64,000 nucleotides of DNA, from NCBI GenBank assembly GCA_959347315.1, contig OY365818.1:6454695-6518694 (forward strand). The letters are read 5' to 3'. The DNA is from Bimastos eiseni. Lineage: Eukaryota; Annelida; Clitellata; Crassiclitellata; Lumbricidae. Position 1 is the first letter of the stretch. Each line of letters starts with the position of its first letter. The notes under the pieces are model-generated. The model made no database searches. It worked only from the letters and a program-made list of their open reading frames with translations, and was not told the origin of the DNA. The position numbers and the translations under genes are program-made. Positions 1-12,550 of the stretch are shown here, piece after piece.

Positions 1-78
1 CTGATCAATCCTTCGCGGTTTCAGTTCCATCGAACTTTACAGACAGTGAATACGCTATAGGCATTGTGGCGCAGGGCT

Positions 79-157
79 CGTGAATAAGTTTGTGCCCTGC
101 GCGCTTAGCCTTTGAAGTACCGCTTCACAATGTGAAGTATACGAATGCGATTGCGGC
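79..157 (+). repeat. Dispersed SINE-like repeat, family B, copy 1
   Basis: The core reads TGAATAAG..TGTGCCCTGCGC..TTTGAAGT and ends in GCGATTGCG. The same ordered blocks recur at 4855-4927, 22537-22592 and 57198-57270, and inverted near 63716-63780. The length and spacing suggest a short interspersed element, but no family name is recognised. Confidence 0.5.
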
Positions 158-410
158 TCAGCATGCACAAGCCTCATGAATATGTATAAGTCCTATGAAT
201 ATGCATAAGTCCTACAATATGTACGTATCTTTCTGTCTTGTGGTCTTCGCGTCGGTCAGTCCATCTCATCCATCAATTCGACGAAGAGTCCTTTTTTAAA
301 CCTCTGTGTAATCAACAATACAGAACATTCTGTGTCTGAGGGGTCGTCGGATCGTTTGCCGTTCGTTTCTGCAGTTCGCATATATTATTTGTGTCAATGG
401 CTAACACGAC

Positions 411-445
411 TCTGTCTGTCTGTCTGTCCGTCTGTCTGTCTGTCC

Positions 446-493
<48 letters not shown>
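411..493 (+). repeat. (CTGT)n microsatellite
   Basis: A nearly pure tetranucleotide run with a few TCCG interruptions. Open frames on both strands here are repeat artefacts. Confidence 0.95.
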
Positions 494-1923
494 CATAGTG
501 TGTATCACTCTCAATCTTATTAAGTCCATCTAGTCGTAATTCAGTCGGTTGATTAGTTATAAATCGGACGAGTGGCTTGCGACCGCGGGCGATCAAAGTC
601 CTTCAAATTGGAACCAATTGCCGTCGGCTTCTTTCAGCCTTCTTCTTTGATGGCGCCGACCGGTCTTTCCGGCACGAGCGGCGCGGGCTTTGATCTCTAA
701 AACTGCCTCATGCACGGTTCGTTTGTTCGACGATAACTCCACGCCTGAATGACTCCTTCGGCGACACTGTGAGAAATTGATTCGTTTGTGGTTCGACTGT
801 GGAGCGTTTTTGTGTTAGAGAGTCGGAGGCGGAACTACCTCATGACCAAGCGAAAGTAACCTGAAAGGTCATTAATCTATCATAATAATAATTATCATTG
901 TTATTATTATGATAATAATAATGTTAATTATCATTGTTATTTATTTGCCCTGAGGCTAACATGATCTCTCAGGGACTAGAATATTAAGAATAGGAAAATG
1001 TAGTCTGGGATGGCCCCCCCTACTCGTCGGTCTCACAAGTGGCGAAAAAGCCTTTGAACGCTATTGCGTTAAGGCGCTGTATGGTGAGCGAGAAGCGTTC
1101 GAATAGGTAATTATTGTTATTGTCATAGCTTTAGTTAATTATTATTAATGCTGTTATTGTTATAATTACTATTGTTAATATTATTATCATCATCAATGTT
1201 ATTGTTATTACTTTTATTGACATTGATATTATTATTATTATTAATTTTATTTATTTATTAATAATTTTATTGTTGTTATTATTAATATAATTATTACGAT
1301 TACTATATATGATGTTGTCTCTCTAAGTGTTCACTATCTAATGCTGTAATAAGATTGCTGTAGAGTTGAATTAACAGATATTAAGTTATGTCGGGCCTAT
1401 AGCGCTAGTGATGTAGTGCTAATGATATAGAGTCTAATCAGCGGCTAGTACAAATGACAGTAATTGTAACGATAATACAATTAAATGGATTGCGTCACGG
1501 TTACAATGCTAAGTAAATCAATGCAACTTACACGTATTATTAAAGGAGAAGTTGAGTCAAAAACACTGGACTAACCAATATCCGCCAAATCACCCTGATA
1601 TTGATAAAATATCTCCGCATAAGACATCTTGTGGAGATGGGAGACTGGTAATTATTTCTTATTACATTAATTAGAGACGTGACAGACGTCACCTGTTTTC
1701 ATTAATATGATTTTCGTGTTGACAAACGGAAGCAGTTGCGATTACGATTAATATTTTAATTTAATTAAAGATTTGAATATGGTTATATGTTGCAGCCGAC
1801 AGGTGGTGTATTTAATTATAGGGCGATATACAGTGACAAATTACATTCACTAGGCCAGACAGTTGATCAGCAAGCAACATAAATAAACATAGGTCGTCTG
1901 TAAATACAATCTACTGATAATAT

Positions 1924-1947
1924 TATATATATATATATATATATATT
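1924..1947. repeat. (AT)n microsatellite
   Basis: Uninterrupted alternating TA run within AT-rich spacer. Confidence 0.9.
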
Positions 1948-3592
1948 ATACACATGCATATATAATTATTGATAATACCTATATTTGAATAGGTGTGATA
2001 TTTACCTAAAAAAATCATTGGCATAATAACGTTGAAAATATGTTGAGAAATTTCCGCGTCATCGTCATCATCATCATCATCATCATCACGGTCAGCAGCA
2101 GCATCTTTATCATATCATCGTCGTCGTTATCATCATTGTCACTGTCATTATTACCTACGATCATTATTGTTATTCATTTATTACGTCTATGTGTAATAAA
2201 ATATGAAGATTTTCCTTCTTAGAAGCTCTCGAATAATTTACACAAGCATACGTGTATATGATATAATTTTATTCTATATATAAGACACCTATTTTTAGAA
2301 CTATAGCAATGTCTTAGATTTGAACCGATTTGTCTAAATATTGCGACATCACGAGTTCATGAAGGAATAGAGCTTCTAATACCTTTCCATAATACTTGGG
2401 ATATCGACCGACAGTCCCTACGTCCGTCCCTCTATCCCTTTCCTCCATCTCTTCTTCCCTTCTTCCATCTCTCCCTCCACCATCGACTGACACTCCTTCC
2501 ACCCTTCCCTCCACCATTCCCTCCATCTCTTCCTTCTTCCCTCCCATCATCCCTCTCTCCCTCGCCTTCCTTATTATCACCCTCCCTCACCTCCCACTCT
2601 CGACCAACAGTCCATACGTCCTTCTCCCTCCCTCCCTCCCTCCCTCTCTTCTTCCTTTCTTTCTTCCTTCCCATCCTCCCTCGTTCTTTCTCACCCTCTC
2701 CTCCCCGCCCGTCTTAGCTTTTGAGTCCCTTATTATCCCAGTCAACATCGATCCGCGCGAACCGAGCGTTTTACCACCGAACCACCTCCTCGTCGGAATA
2801 CAAAACAACCAGAGGGCGTCAACGGAAGACATCTCCCTACGCGGACAGAAGGCAGGAGGAAGACGAACCGAAAGGGGCTGAAAGAAGGGTACAGACGGAC
2901 GGAGAGAAGGAGGAAGACGGATGGAGATCGCTACGGCAGCGATACCGTTAACAAGCCGATGATAGACGCGCGTAGGACGCTGCGTGCGTGCGTGTGTGTG
3001 TGCTTGAGTCGGACGCGTCCGCCCGAATGAAATAGTTCCTTATTGGCGGCCAACTGATCCCATCTGTGGCGAACAAGACCCCGACAAATTGGGCGGGAAA
3101 TTGCGCGACTTGTGTAAAACCAGAGATCGATATCGCTTGGCCCGTGAGGCTCCCCTCCCTCCTGCCGGCTCTCGTCCTGGCTCCACCATCCCCCTCTTGT
3201 CCCGTTGCCCCTCGTTTACGCCTCCTCTACGTTTCGAGGCGAGAGCGAGCGACGGTAAACGTCGGCGTCTTCTATAATGACGGGCAGATTGTGCGGGTAA
3301 CAACCGCCAATTAGGCTCTCAATCGGTTCTGTCTCTGTCGTTGTCTCTGCCTCTGCCTCTGTTTCTATCTCTATTTGTCTGCCTCTATCTGTCTTAATCT
3401 CTATCTATGTCTCTGTCTGTCTGTCTGTCTGTCTCTCTGTTTGTCGGTCTGTCTGTGTGACTGGGTGGGTGTCTGCCTCGCCTTCCGCAAATCTGCTTAC
3501 GCGCACACACCTTTACTGTGATTTCCAGATGTCCGTTCTCCTATACACCGTTTCCGCTTTCTCGTGTCTTCCTCAGCACACGACTTCTTAGG

Positions 3593-3623
<31 letters not shown>

Positions 3624-3666
3624 ACGCACGCACACGCACGCGCACGCACACGCACGCATACACACA
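3593..3666 (+). repeat. (CA)n grading into (CACG)n
   Basis: Pure CA dinucleotides, then CACG/CACA mixtures. Alternating purine-pyrimidine sequence of this kind can adopt Z-DNA, which is inference only. Confidence 0.85.
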
Positions 3667-3748
3667 ACCGACAAACGCATTTCACACAATCCTAAAAAGC
3701 CAAACAAACAAATAAAAGAACAGACGAAAGGATGAATGAACAAATAAA

Positions 3749-3922
3749 CATGCAGTCAGTCAGTCAGTCAGGCAGCCAACCCGTCAATCAGTAAGTCGAT
3801 CAGTCAGTCAATTAGTCAGTCAGTCGGTCAGTCGGCCAGTAAGTCGGTCAGTCAGTCAATCAGTCAGTCAGTTAGTCAGGCAGCCAACCCGTCAATCAGT
3901 AAGTCGGTCAGTCAGTCGGTCA
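3749..3922 (+). repeat. Degenerate CAGT array with an internal duplication
   Basis: CAGT units mixed with CAAT, CGGT and TAGT variants. A block containing GGCAGCCAACCCGTCAATCA occurs twice, at about 3770 and 3880, showing a roughly 110 bp duplication inside the array. It leads directly into the pure CGGT array. Confidence 0.8.
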
Positions 3923-4104
3923 GTCGGTCGGTCGGTCGGTCGGTCGGTCGGTCGGTCGGTCGGTCGGTCGGTCGGTCGGTCGGTCGGTCGGTCGGTCGGT
4001 CGGTCGGTCGGTCGGTCGGTCGGTCGGTCGGTCGGTCGGTCGGTCGGTCGGTCGGTCGGTCGGTCGGTCGGTCGGTCGGTCGGTCGGTCGGTCGGTCGGT
4101 CGGT
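3923..4104 (+). repeat. Pure (CGGT)n array, about 45 units
   Basis: About 182 bp of uninterrupted CGGT, so one CpG every four bases on each strand. The minus-strand Pro-Thr-Asp-Arg open frames are artefacts of the repeat. Confidence 0.95.
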
Positions 4105-4854
4105 AGGTCAATAGTCACTCACGGAAGTATATAAGTAATTATACGAGTTATTTAGTGAATATCTTAGAGTGAGTAAGTAAGTATGTGAGTGATTTGGTGA
4201 TTATCTTGGAATAAGTTAGTGTGTGAGTTATTAAGTGAATATCTTGGAGTAAGTAAGTAAATATGTCAGTCTCTTTTAGCCTCTACACGTAGCTACATTT
4301 ATCCATATTATTGCCCATCATTCAGTAGGCTATTCCTAATTAACGTCGGAAAGAGAGTCTACCGATTGTGTACTAAATAGAACAGAAATCATCGACAGAG
4401 GCATCTGAGGCATCTGACCGGCGGCATCTCTTGTCTACGCTGTATGGTCGTCGCAGCAGCGTTGGCATCATCAGTGGGGCGGTTCCATGGAGCGGGCACG
4501 CCTATAAATCGAAGCAAAACTCAGCGAAGGCAATTGGCTTCGCCCTGCTTCCGGCTGTATACAGACAGACAGAGAAAGAGAGACACAGACACAGAGGCCC
4601 AGAGAGATAGAAATCGGATTCGCAACTGATTCGATATCTCGACGGAGCTGCTGAGAAAAGATTTCGCTACAGCAAGTCAGACGGACGGACCGAAGAGCTG
4701 GACACTCGTCCTTCACTACACTGCTCAGCACAGGTATAATATTCCAAATCAACCCCGCCGTTGATTACTACTCATGCATGCATTTGCTACTTAATGAAGA
4801 CCGAAGATTGATTTTTGCTCGTCCAACAATACTCAGTCTCCTACACTTCACCGC

Positions 4855-4927
4855 CCGTGAATAAGCTGGTGCCCTACGCTTGGCTTTCGAGTGGCGCCTT
4901 CGAAGTTTGGAGATTACGATTGCGATC
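4855..4927 (+). repeat. Dispersed SINE-like repeat, family B, copy 2
   Basis: The clearest copy: GTGAATAAGCTGGTGCCCTA, then TTTCGAGTGGCGCCTTCGAA and GTTTGGAGATTACGATTGCG. The blocks align in order with the copies at 79, 22537 and 57198. Confidence 0.55.
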
Positions 4928-6743
4928 ACTCTAAATATATCTTACGTTAAGGCATACGTTAAGGCATATTCTACGTAATAGAATATTCTAACAATAATTT
5001 TCTTAATAGGGACCATTTTCGCCGGTTCCTTTATTCTTCTAAAAAACAAGCATTGCTTGCGAGTCGCGGCAAAGGACAATAGTAATATTCTATGAAGTAA
5101 TGATAATAATAATAATAATAAATAATAATAATAATAATAACAATAATTAAAATGCGAATTCGAATGTTTATTGAAATTATTATTTAGTACGCCAGTTTAG
5201 TCCGTAGTGATGATCATACGACTGCGCTCGACCAGTCGTAAGTAGGATGATTCTTATTATTGCTGTTGCAATTGTTAGGAATACTTTTCAGCCTAATGTA
5301 CCGTAGGCCTTAATAATTATGCAATCTCGAAGTAACTATAGAGTTTAAAAAAACACAGTCGCTCAGTCAAAGCAATATCGATAAGCAGAAAATGTAAGAA
5401 GCAGTTCCAGGTCAAGAACCAAGGATCGCATAAGGGTAAGCAAAGAAGTGGTATGTATGCGATTGAATTTATAAGCGACAAAGGAGGTAAGGACAGAATG
5501 GGACATATGTGGACAGTGTCGATGTGTATAACGTAGAGCTTGATTCTGTAGGAAGCTTTATTAATTATTTTACGCATATTATTGCTTGGCCTCTAGTAGC
5601 TTTTAATGTTGCTTAAATTACGCGGTATTTTTATTTATTTATTTACTATTTATTTGGGTATTAATGTGTACATGTATATTTAGTTATGCACCCCTTTTGG
5701 CAGTGCAAAAGCGCTATAATAGTTTTCCCTCTCATCACTTCTCCCTATCCATCTCTCTCCCTCTCGTTTCTTAGCCCTACTTTTTGCCATCTTCTTACCA
5801 TACTCCCTTCCTCTATGTATCTCTCATCTAATGATACACCGCTCTATAATATCAATCGGGCAGTGACTACATAATAAAGCAAAACAAAATTTCGAATCCT
5901 TGTCTCCATTTCTTATACAGTGACCGATATTAAAGCGTTAACTCTTCCCGAAAAATAACGCGATTCGTGGAGTATAGTAAATAGCCGTAATTGAACTGAT
6001 ATGAATATCAGTATGAATATCATACTCCTTCATCCGAGAATCGCGGTCTACGATCAGCCGACTTGTGTAGGCCCTCTGAAGTAACAGTACAGTCCCCAGG
6101 GGATCCGAACACTAGACTCAGGTACTCGTGAGGCAAGCAGGAATGATGATTAGTGGACTCAAGCAGAGCTGTTGATCGCCAATCGGAAATTCCACTCATT
6201 TTGGCGATGGGTATAGCTGCTGCTGTTTGTGGCTCATCACCTGTCAGGGTCATCCACGCGTTGATGTCACAGGTTAGTCTGGTGTATCAACCGACTCTGC
6301 TAGTAAGTTGCAAGCGTGGAGTTCGCTTTTCCCAGCAGCAGTGCAGAAGTCAGAGATGAAAATTTCCAGCGTTAATGCAAAACGTAGGCCTACTCACAGA
6401 CAATCTTCCCTCTAACTTTTTGGAGATGGTGTGGCGCAAGTAATTTTTTTGAAACAATTGACATAGACTGTTTAATTTCAGTACGATAAATAATTATCAA
6501 ATTAGAATTCAAAATGTCCTTTTATCTGTTTCGCGTGAAATTATTACTAAAATTATAATCATCATCATTAAATCTTCTATTATTTTTAGGGTTTATCTTA
6601 ATCTTTATAACCATTCTTATTACTGTAATCGTCATTACTGCTCATATTCTTTTCATAAATAATCATTTATTAGGCGCTACTATAACTTCAAGATATATGC
6701 TGCTTTTTGCTTCTTCTGACTGATACAGTGCAGCCTCAGCAGA

Positions 6744-6869
6744 ATGCTGTCTCCGGTTCTCTTTCTCGTCACATGTGCTACGTTGAAGCTGACATCGTCT
6801 TGGCAGGTGTCAGACATCAGTGACAGACAGCTGCTCGACAAGCTTCGGCTACAGTCACGCTCCTCTTAC
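6744..6869 (+). CDS. Candidate signal-peptide exon of a secreted protein
   Basis: The ATG has A at -3. The reading begins MLSPVLFLVTCATLKL, a typical hydrophobic secretion signal, followed by a polar stretch ending near DKLRLQSRSSY. The exon ends at a good donor, TAC|GTGAGA, in phase 0. Upstream, a pyrimidine-rich run and CAG at 6721-6728 could be the acceptor of a 5' UTR intron. It could be the first exon of the cysteine-rich gene at 22929-24699, but that exon enters in phase 1, so a phase 0 to 1 exon would be needed between them. The exon pair at 28098 is an alternative partner. Coding nature is inferred from the signal peptide, start context and donor only. Confidence 0.45.
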
Positions 6870-7375
6870 GTGAGAATCTACAACTAACTCCTTAAGTACT
6901 TAATTATTACTGCGCAATATCGTCGCATAGACGCGTTTAATTTAGTATTTAACCCATTTAAACCCTGAGCTTCTGTGTCGCTTGGAAATTTATATATTAT
7001 ATGAAATTATACGTATTATAAAAGATTAGAAATGCCTGCGCGTCAGTTATTCAATCATAACGCTAAGTTACGCTTTTGCACGACGGTGTTTATTCATCAG
7101 ATGGGACCACGCTGTTCACGGCGCTGTTGTTTGTGTTGAAATTATGACTTAGTGGTAAGTGCCAGTCTACCTTGTCCATGGGAAAAGAGGAGAAGGTAGG
7201 AGAGGAAGGAGGAGTGGATAGGAGAGGAGAAGCGAGGGATGGTATGAGAGGGGTTGGGAAGGCAAGGCAAAACACGGCGATTCGAGGCGTTGGGAAAGAA
7301 GAGCCGGAGGAGAGATGAGAGAAGAAAGGAAAGTGCGTAGGGAAAGAGAGGGTGGAAAAGCATGCGAAGGTAAAG

Positions 7376-7624
7376 TTATTTTTTCAAACAGTTTTGGTTT
7401 TGGGACGGGAAACACCTAGTTAAAAACGACAAATTGAACAGCAGCAGCAACAAACAGCCCATAGATATGAGTAGGCCTAAAAATAATGATAATAGTGGGC
7501 CTAATGATGACAATAATAACAATAATGAAGATGATGATGATGATGACGAATGATGACGACGATGATGACGACAACGATGATGATGACGACAATGACGACG
7601 ACGATGATGATGATGAGGATGATG

Positions 7625-7659
<35 letters not shown>

Positions 7660-7661
7660 GT
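7376..7661. repeat. GAT/GAC trinucleotide tract ending in (ATT)n
   Basis: AAT, GATGAC and GATGAT units followed by about 13 pure ATT units near 7622-7661. Confidence 0.85.
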
Positions 7662-9331
7662 GTAATGTGCCTTAATAACTGTATGCGCGGTAGTCCCTTC
7701 AAGTAACACAAACAGGCATTGAATCGTGTAAGGCCGTCTTTATCGATGTCCTATACAAACGTTTGCACCTAAAGCCACATACAATTAGCCTCACCTGAAA
7801 AGAGATACAACACACTGACCCAATGGCGACACTCCATAAGCCCTCTCGCATTCATTGCAAATACTTGGTTCTGAATTGGGATCGAGTGCTTGGACATTGC
7901 CATAGAAGAACTTTTGTACCATATTATTATGTGTTTGCTCGTAAAGTGTGCCTGCGTGTATAATTACCAGGATATCCTAATAGTTCTCGATGATCTGGGT
8001 GTATTTTACATCGTTCCGAGTATCACTCGGGGTGTAAGGGTACGAAGGAATCGATTTCCGGTTTCACCTAAGTTGTTGAAGCCGTTCCGAGACTCATTTT
8101 ATCTTACGGATGTATTGATTTGCTGGTGTCGAATGCGCAATATGGTCGAAAGATCGTTCACAACCATGAGCAGAGCTACAAAGAACTGTATCATTGAGAA
8201 TAGCTGTCTATTCCAAACTATAGATGGAATCTGTTCTATTCTTTGCAAATAGAACATCGACGCTTTATAAAGCGCATTTTTCATTCTCAGGGCATGGTTG
8301 TACTAAGGATCTTGAGAATTAGACTTAGTCCTTACATATCTGGGAAAAGTTATTTCACGTCTGTTTGAACCATTATATCACTCATCAAGTGTGGCCTGCT
8401 CTTAACTGTTTATTGCTTCGTCCCATTACGCTATTCTATTATTCTCCTAAAGTCATTCTATTCCATATTTCATTATATGGAATAATATCCAATTCTATTC
8501 TATTCATCTATTCTATTCTTGATTTCGATTCTATGCAATTGCAGTCTTATCGCACACGATTCAATTGGGCGATCAGCAATAATGGATAGCTCCTGGAATG
8601 TCGATGTTTTGTCGACAATTTTCTATATATATGACGAACAATTGTGTGGCATAATGAAATTAATACCGCAAACAGTAACTGCATGTTTACTCGTGATTCA
8701 GCTTTAAGATTATTCAATATCCGTCGCTTTCTTAGAGCTCGCTCGCTCGCCCTTGAGTTGCTTAATTCTATCGGAAAGCTAGTATCGTGCCTTGAACGAA
8801 ATTGGACGCATTCATTGATATAGCCCAATCATCTCGAAAGATACGCATAACTGAAAATCTCAGGTTTAATAGAAGATACTGTTGGAGAGTGGAGCAGTCG
8901 CCAGAATATCAATAGGAATATTGGCATAAATAAGCCCACTTATGTGGAACTTTCGTAATTGGTTAAATTAACGGAAGTCGCCCGTTCGTAGGGTTCTATG
9001 ACTTGGTAAACGCAAAACGTATCTGATTAAATGTAAATGTTTTCTCTGGAGACCGTCTGGCTTCTCGACAATGCTGCTTATTTTTCAATGAATTTATCAA
9101 GTGCATGGTGCAAGCTAGATACTTAATATATAGAATGGCACAGTTCCCGCAGGTAGCATACATACCTGGGAACTGATCCCTCAATGCAGCGCTATACCAA
9201 TGAAAAGACCCGGTATGAGGTCCGCTGCAGAGAGAAGGACATTTATTTATAAGAAAGAGAATAACTCTATACCTACCTCAGTAATACTCTATATGTTATA
9301 TCCTTATCGTCGCTGGTTAAATAGATATGTT

Positions 9332-9458
9332 TAGAGGCGGCGATCTCGCTTGACAGGTGGGGAGCACCCAATGAGAGGAGTAGGAAATGTGAGGAGGAAC
9401 ACACGTATAAATGGTGAAGGGGAGCTGTCCCCCTCGACCCCCGGGATCGCCGCCTTTG
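9332..9458 (+). mobile_element. hAT-like MITE, family 1, with 8-bp target duplication
   Basis: A 127 bp element. Left end TAGAGGCGGCGATC and right end GATCGCCGCCTTTG are inverted repeats. It is flanked by GATATGTT on the left and TATATGTT on the right (7 of 8 bases identical), the 8-bp duplication expected of hAT transposons. There is no room for a transposase, so it is non-autonomous. Related copies lie at 37995-38134 and 54212-54314. Confidence 0.75.
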
Positions 9459-9620
9459 TATATGTTGATAACTAATTGACACATAAATTACAAATTTATC
9501 AGAAATTAGTAGCATTCCTAACATTTTCCGAAGCAGGCGATCTCTATAATTATACCGAGTGGAATGGAAGAAAATTGTCAAAAATGCACTGGACACCTAC
9601 GTTCAATGAATCCAAAGAAC

Positions 9621-9785
9621 GATGGATGGATGGATGGAAGAATGGATGGATGGATGGATTGATGGATGAATGGATGGATGGATGAATGGATTGATGGATT
9701 TATGGATGAATGGATTGATGGATGAATGGATGGATGGATGAATGGATGGATGGCTTGATGGATGAAGGGATTGATGGATGAATGG
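9621..9785 (+). repeat. (ATGG)n microsatellite
   Basis: GATGGATGGATG units with AATGG and TTGATGG variants. Confidence 0.9.
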
Positions 9786-11324
9786 GGCTATAACATGCCT
9801 TTATGTATATCATTAGGCCTACGACATTACACTTCATGTATATATATAATTACATATATATATATATATATACTGAAATGTAAGACAATATTGTGTGGTC
9901 ACTGGATGACCGCTGTATATATGAATATTATATATAATATATATATATACGTAAGTATAATATGTGCATGTAAATGATTTATGTCTGTTTAATGGTTGCG
10001 TTGCGCTGCGTATCGTATAAGACATGGATATATTACGGAGACCATATAATCGACGAGGGTGCATCGTATCGTAGATCCGAATGCGCTCGGGAATTCGATC
10101 TGCATGCGCTCTATGCCATGGAACTTCATCTCTTATTGATCACGTGTCATCGTAAAGACTTATTCTTGGCCGCTCGCTCCTCTCTTTCAACTTTTCCTCT
10201 CTGATATGCCGTATACTTTATACTGTTCCTATTTTCTTTGTGTGTGTATATAATAGCATGGGCCATATTCGACTCTTTTCATTCATCCGTCCATTATTAC
10301 TTCCGTCTTTCCATCCATTCATCAATTCATTTTCCAAACCATCCATGTATATGTATTTCCGTTGTTTCTTAGCGTTCTGATCTTCGTCTTTCAACCTTCC
10401 AAATACGGATTCTACATTTTGCACACCAGTCTCTGCTCTGACGTTTAACAAAACCCTGCATATACGAGACTCTCCGTGTTTCTTCCCTTCCTTCCCTTTC
10501 TCGGTATCTTCTCCTTCCCTTTTTGAAATATTGTTGTCATCTCCAATCGAACTGTTCAATGACAACTTCTACGGCTCTTGTATTTAATACACAAGGCACC
10601 AACCGATGGTAACGTAAAAATGTGAAGCACCGACTTTCTACACTGGCGCTATATCAAATCAAATCCTCAAGAGCCGTAATGTTGGTCCGAAACAAAGTCA
10701 GTAGGTACGTGGGTAATTAAATTCTCACGAGCTCTTTTGTGCACACTTTTCCTCTATGTGAGCCTGATCGGATTTCAAAAGATGAGATGATACTTTCATT
10801 AAGTTACACAGTGATACGCATATAGTCTAGCTTAGCCAGACATTTACTAGTATTGCAGGCACCATTTTGGATAGGCAGTTCGTCACCGTTCGTTACTGTA
10901 TACATGTACATAAAGCCTACATCTTAAATCTTGCTGACCGCTTCAGGTACAGATTTACAGTTTAAGGAGCGAAAGTACAGTCGACATTTCCTAGCACATT
11001 TTTAGGAACTGTATCGAACCGTTCTATTATTGTATGATATGCGTCTGAGAGCAGTTGCAGCTTAGCGACACTGTGGTAAAAAGGATCATTAGCGGCGCCC
11101 TTCTCCTCTATCCAGTCTATGGACTGGCACTATCAGATTGCAAACAGTGGAAGAGTTTGTGCGATTGATCTCATAGGCGACAAGTTATAAACGAACGAAA
11201 GTAAGACTATCGATCTTCTTGTAGCTATTATGATTTTAATCAATCAACCACTCGTCAGTCACAGTGTCATCAAGACGTGAGATGGTTGGTCGATTGTTAG
11301 GACATGTATCCAGTTGATTACTTG

Positions 11325-11410
11325 GGCTGCGTGATTGTCAAGTGGTCAGTTTGCTGAGACCGACAACCGAGAGACCTGAGGGTCGAACCTCTGTCAGGAC
11401 AGAAATTTGT
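11325..11410 (+). repeat. Possible tRNA-derived SINE head
   Basis: GTCAAGTGGTCAGTTTGCTG resembles an RNA polymerase III A box, and GAGGGTCGAACCTC, about 35 bases downstream, resembles a B box. I could not fold it as a complete tRNA, so a SINE head is more likely than a functional gene. Confidence 0.35.
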
Positions 11411-11830
11411 ACTGAGAATTGATCGTTGAAAATTGATTCATTTCCGTCAGAGCAGATATATAAAATCACAATTAGATATCGTAATAAAATACCACCAATG
11501 CGTTGTCTCAAATCGAGAACAATAATGTTGATAACATTTCTTATGTATGTTAGAAAGCAACTAAGTATGCATGCGTGTATCTTTGCACGAATGTTTTATA
11601 TATGGCTATGTCTGTCTGTTTGTCTCTCTGCCTGTCTGTCTGGCTACTTGTTAACCTAATCGGGTTTCTTGCTCTGTTAATATCATTCTTGATTTCTGTT
11701 TCTCTGCACTTGCGTCCTGCTCTATATCTTTTTACATATCCGCCGATATAATTTTAATTCAAATTCTTCACAATAATTATCTTCTTATGTCTCTGTATCC
11801 CACATCCATCCTTGTTTTGCCTCTGTTTGT

Positions 11831-11970
11831 CTCCCTCTCTGCCTCCCTCTCTGCCTCCCTCTCTGCCTCCCTCTCTGCCTCCCTCTCTGCCTCCCTCTCT
11901 GCCTCCCTCTCTGCCTCCCTCTCTGCCTCCCTCTCTGCCTCCCTCTCTGCCTCCCTCTCTGCCTCCCTCT
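11831..11970 (+). repeat. 12-bp minisatellite, unit CTCCCTCTCTGC
   Basis: About 11 to 12 tandem copies, pyrimidine-rich on the + strand. The repeated open frames in several frames are artefacts. Confidence 0.95.
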
Positions 11971-12299
11971 CTCTCCTTTCTTCAATCATCCTTCCTGCCC
12001 TCCTCCCTACCTCGTACCGTATCCATCCTTGGCTCCGGATGCCAGACACTCGTCCTGCTTCCCTGTTCATCTGGATTTCTTTCCATTCGGACGCCGAAGG
12101 GGCGGAAAATGAGGAGAAGGGAAGAGCGGCACTGGGAGCGGACGGAAGGCAGCGATGAGGGGCGGGAGAGACGAAGAGGGAGCAAACGGATGGGGCGCGA
12201 ATCACTCGCCATGCACTGACGTGAATGCGAGGATTTGAGAATAAGCTATACAGTGACTGTGGGAGGAACTCCGGTCCAGTGCCACTGTAGCGGTTACGG

Positions 12300-12550
12300 A
12301 GGCTGGAGAAGATGGGAGCGAGGAAGGGAAGCTATGAGGACGAGGAAGAGACCGAATAGAGGGAGGAGAAAGAGAAGGAAGAGGAGGAGGAGACAAAGGA
12401 GGAAGAAGCGGAGGAAGAAAAAGGGAACGCTGAGGAGAAAATGGAGGAGAAGGAAGAGGAGGATGAGGAGTAAGATGAAGAGGAGGAGGAAGAGAAAGAG
12501 GAGGAGGAAGAAGAGGAGAAGGAAGAGGAGGAAGGAACGGAGAACCAGAG
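12300..12550 (+). repeat. Purine-rich (GGA/AGA) tract
   Basis: About 250 bp of almost only A and G on the + strand. A Lys/Arg-rich open frame (12235-12786) runs through it without any recognisable domain. Confidence 0.85.

Larger units (their letters stand above)
1..6743. other. Gene-free left flank rich in simple repeats
   Basis: No open frame here looks like a protein exon. The stretch holds a CTGT array, AT-rich spacer with many ATT/TAA runs (about 880-1310), a pyrimidine-rich tract at about 2410-2710, a GC-rich stretch at about 2720-3310, CA/CG and CAGT/CGGT arrays at 3593-4104, and two copies of a dispersed repeat (near 79-157 and 4855-4927). Open frames such as those at 2396-2881 read through low-complexity sequence. 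Confidence 0.6.

Noticed and set aside
3912..4118. Pro-Thr-Asp-Arg repeat protein on the minus strand
   Set aside because: Pure CGGT microsatellite translation with no flanking coding sequence.
7890..8252. 120-codon open frame
   Set aside because: No domain, uneven composition and no partner exons.
11325..11410. Functional tRNA gene
   Set aside because: A and B box-like motifs are present, but I could not form a complete cloverleaf with a matched acceptor stem.
11777..12219. Repeat proteins on both strands
   Set aside because: Open frames exist in several frames on both strands through a 12-bp minisatellite, the signature of repeat artefact.
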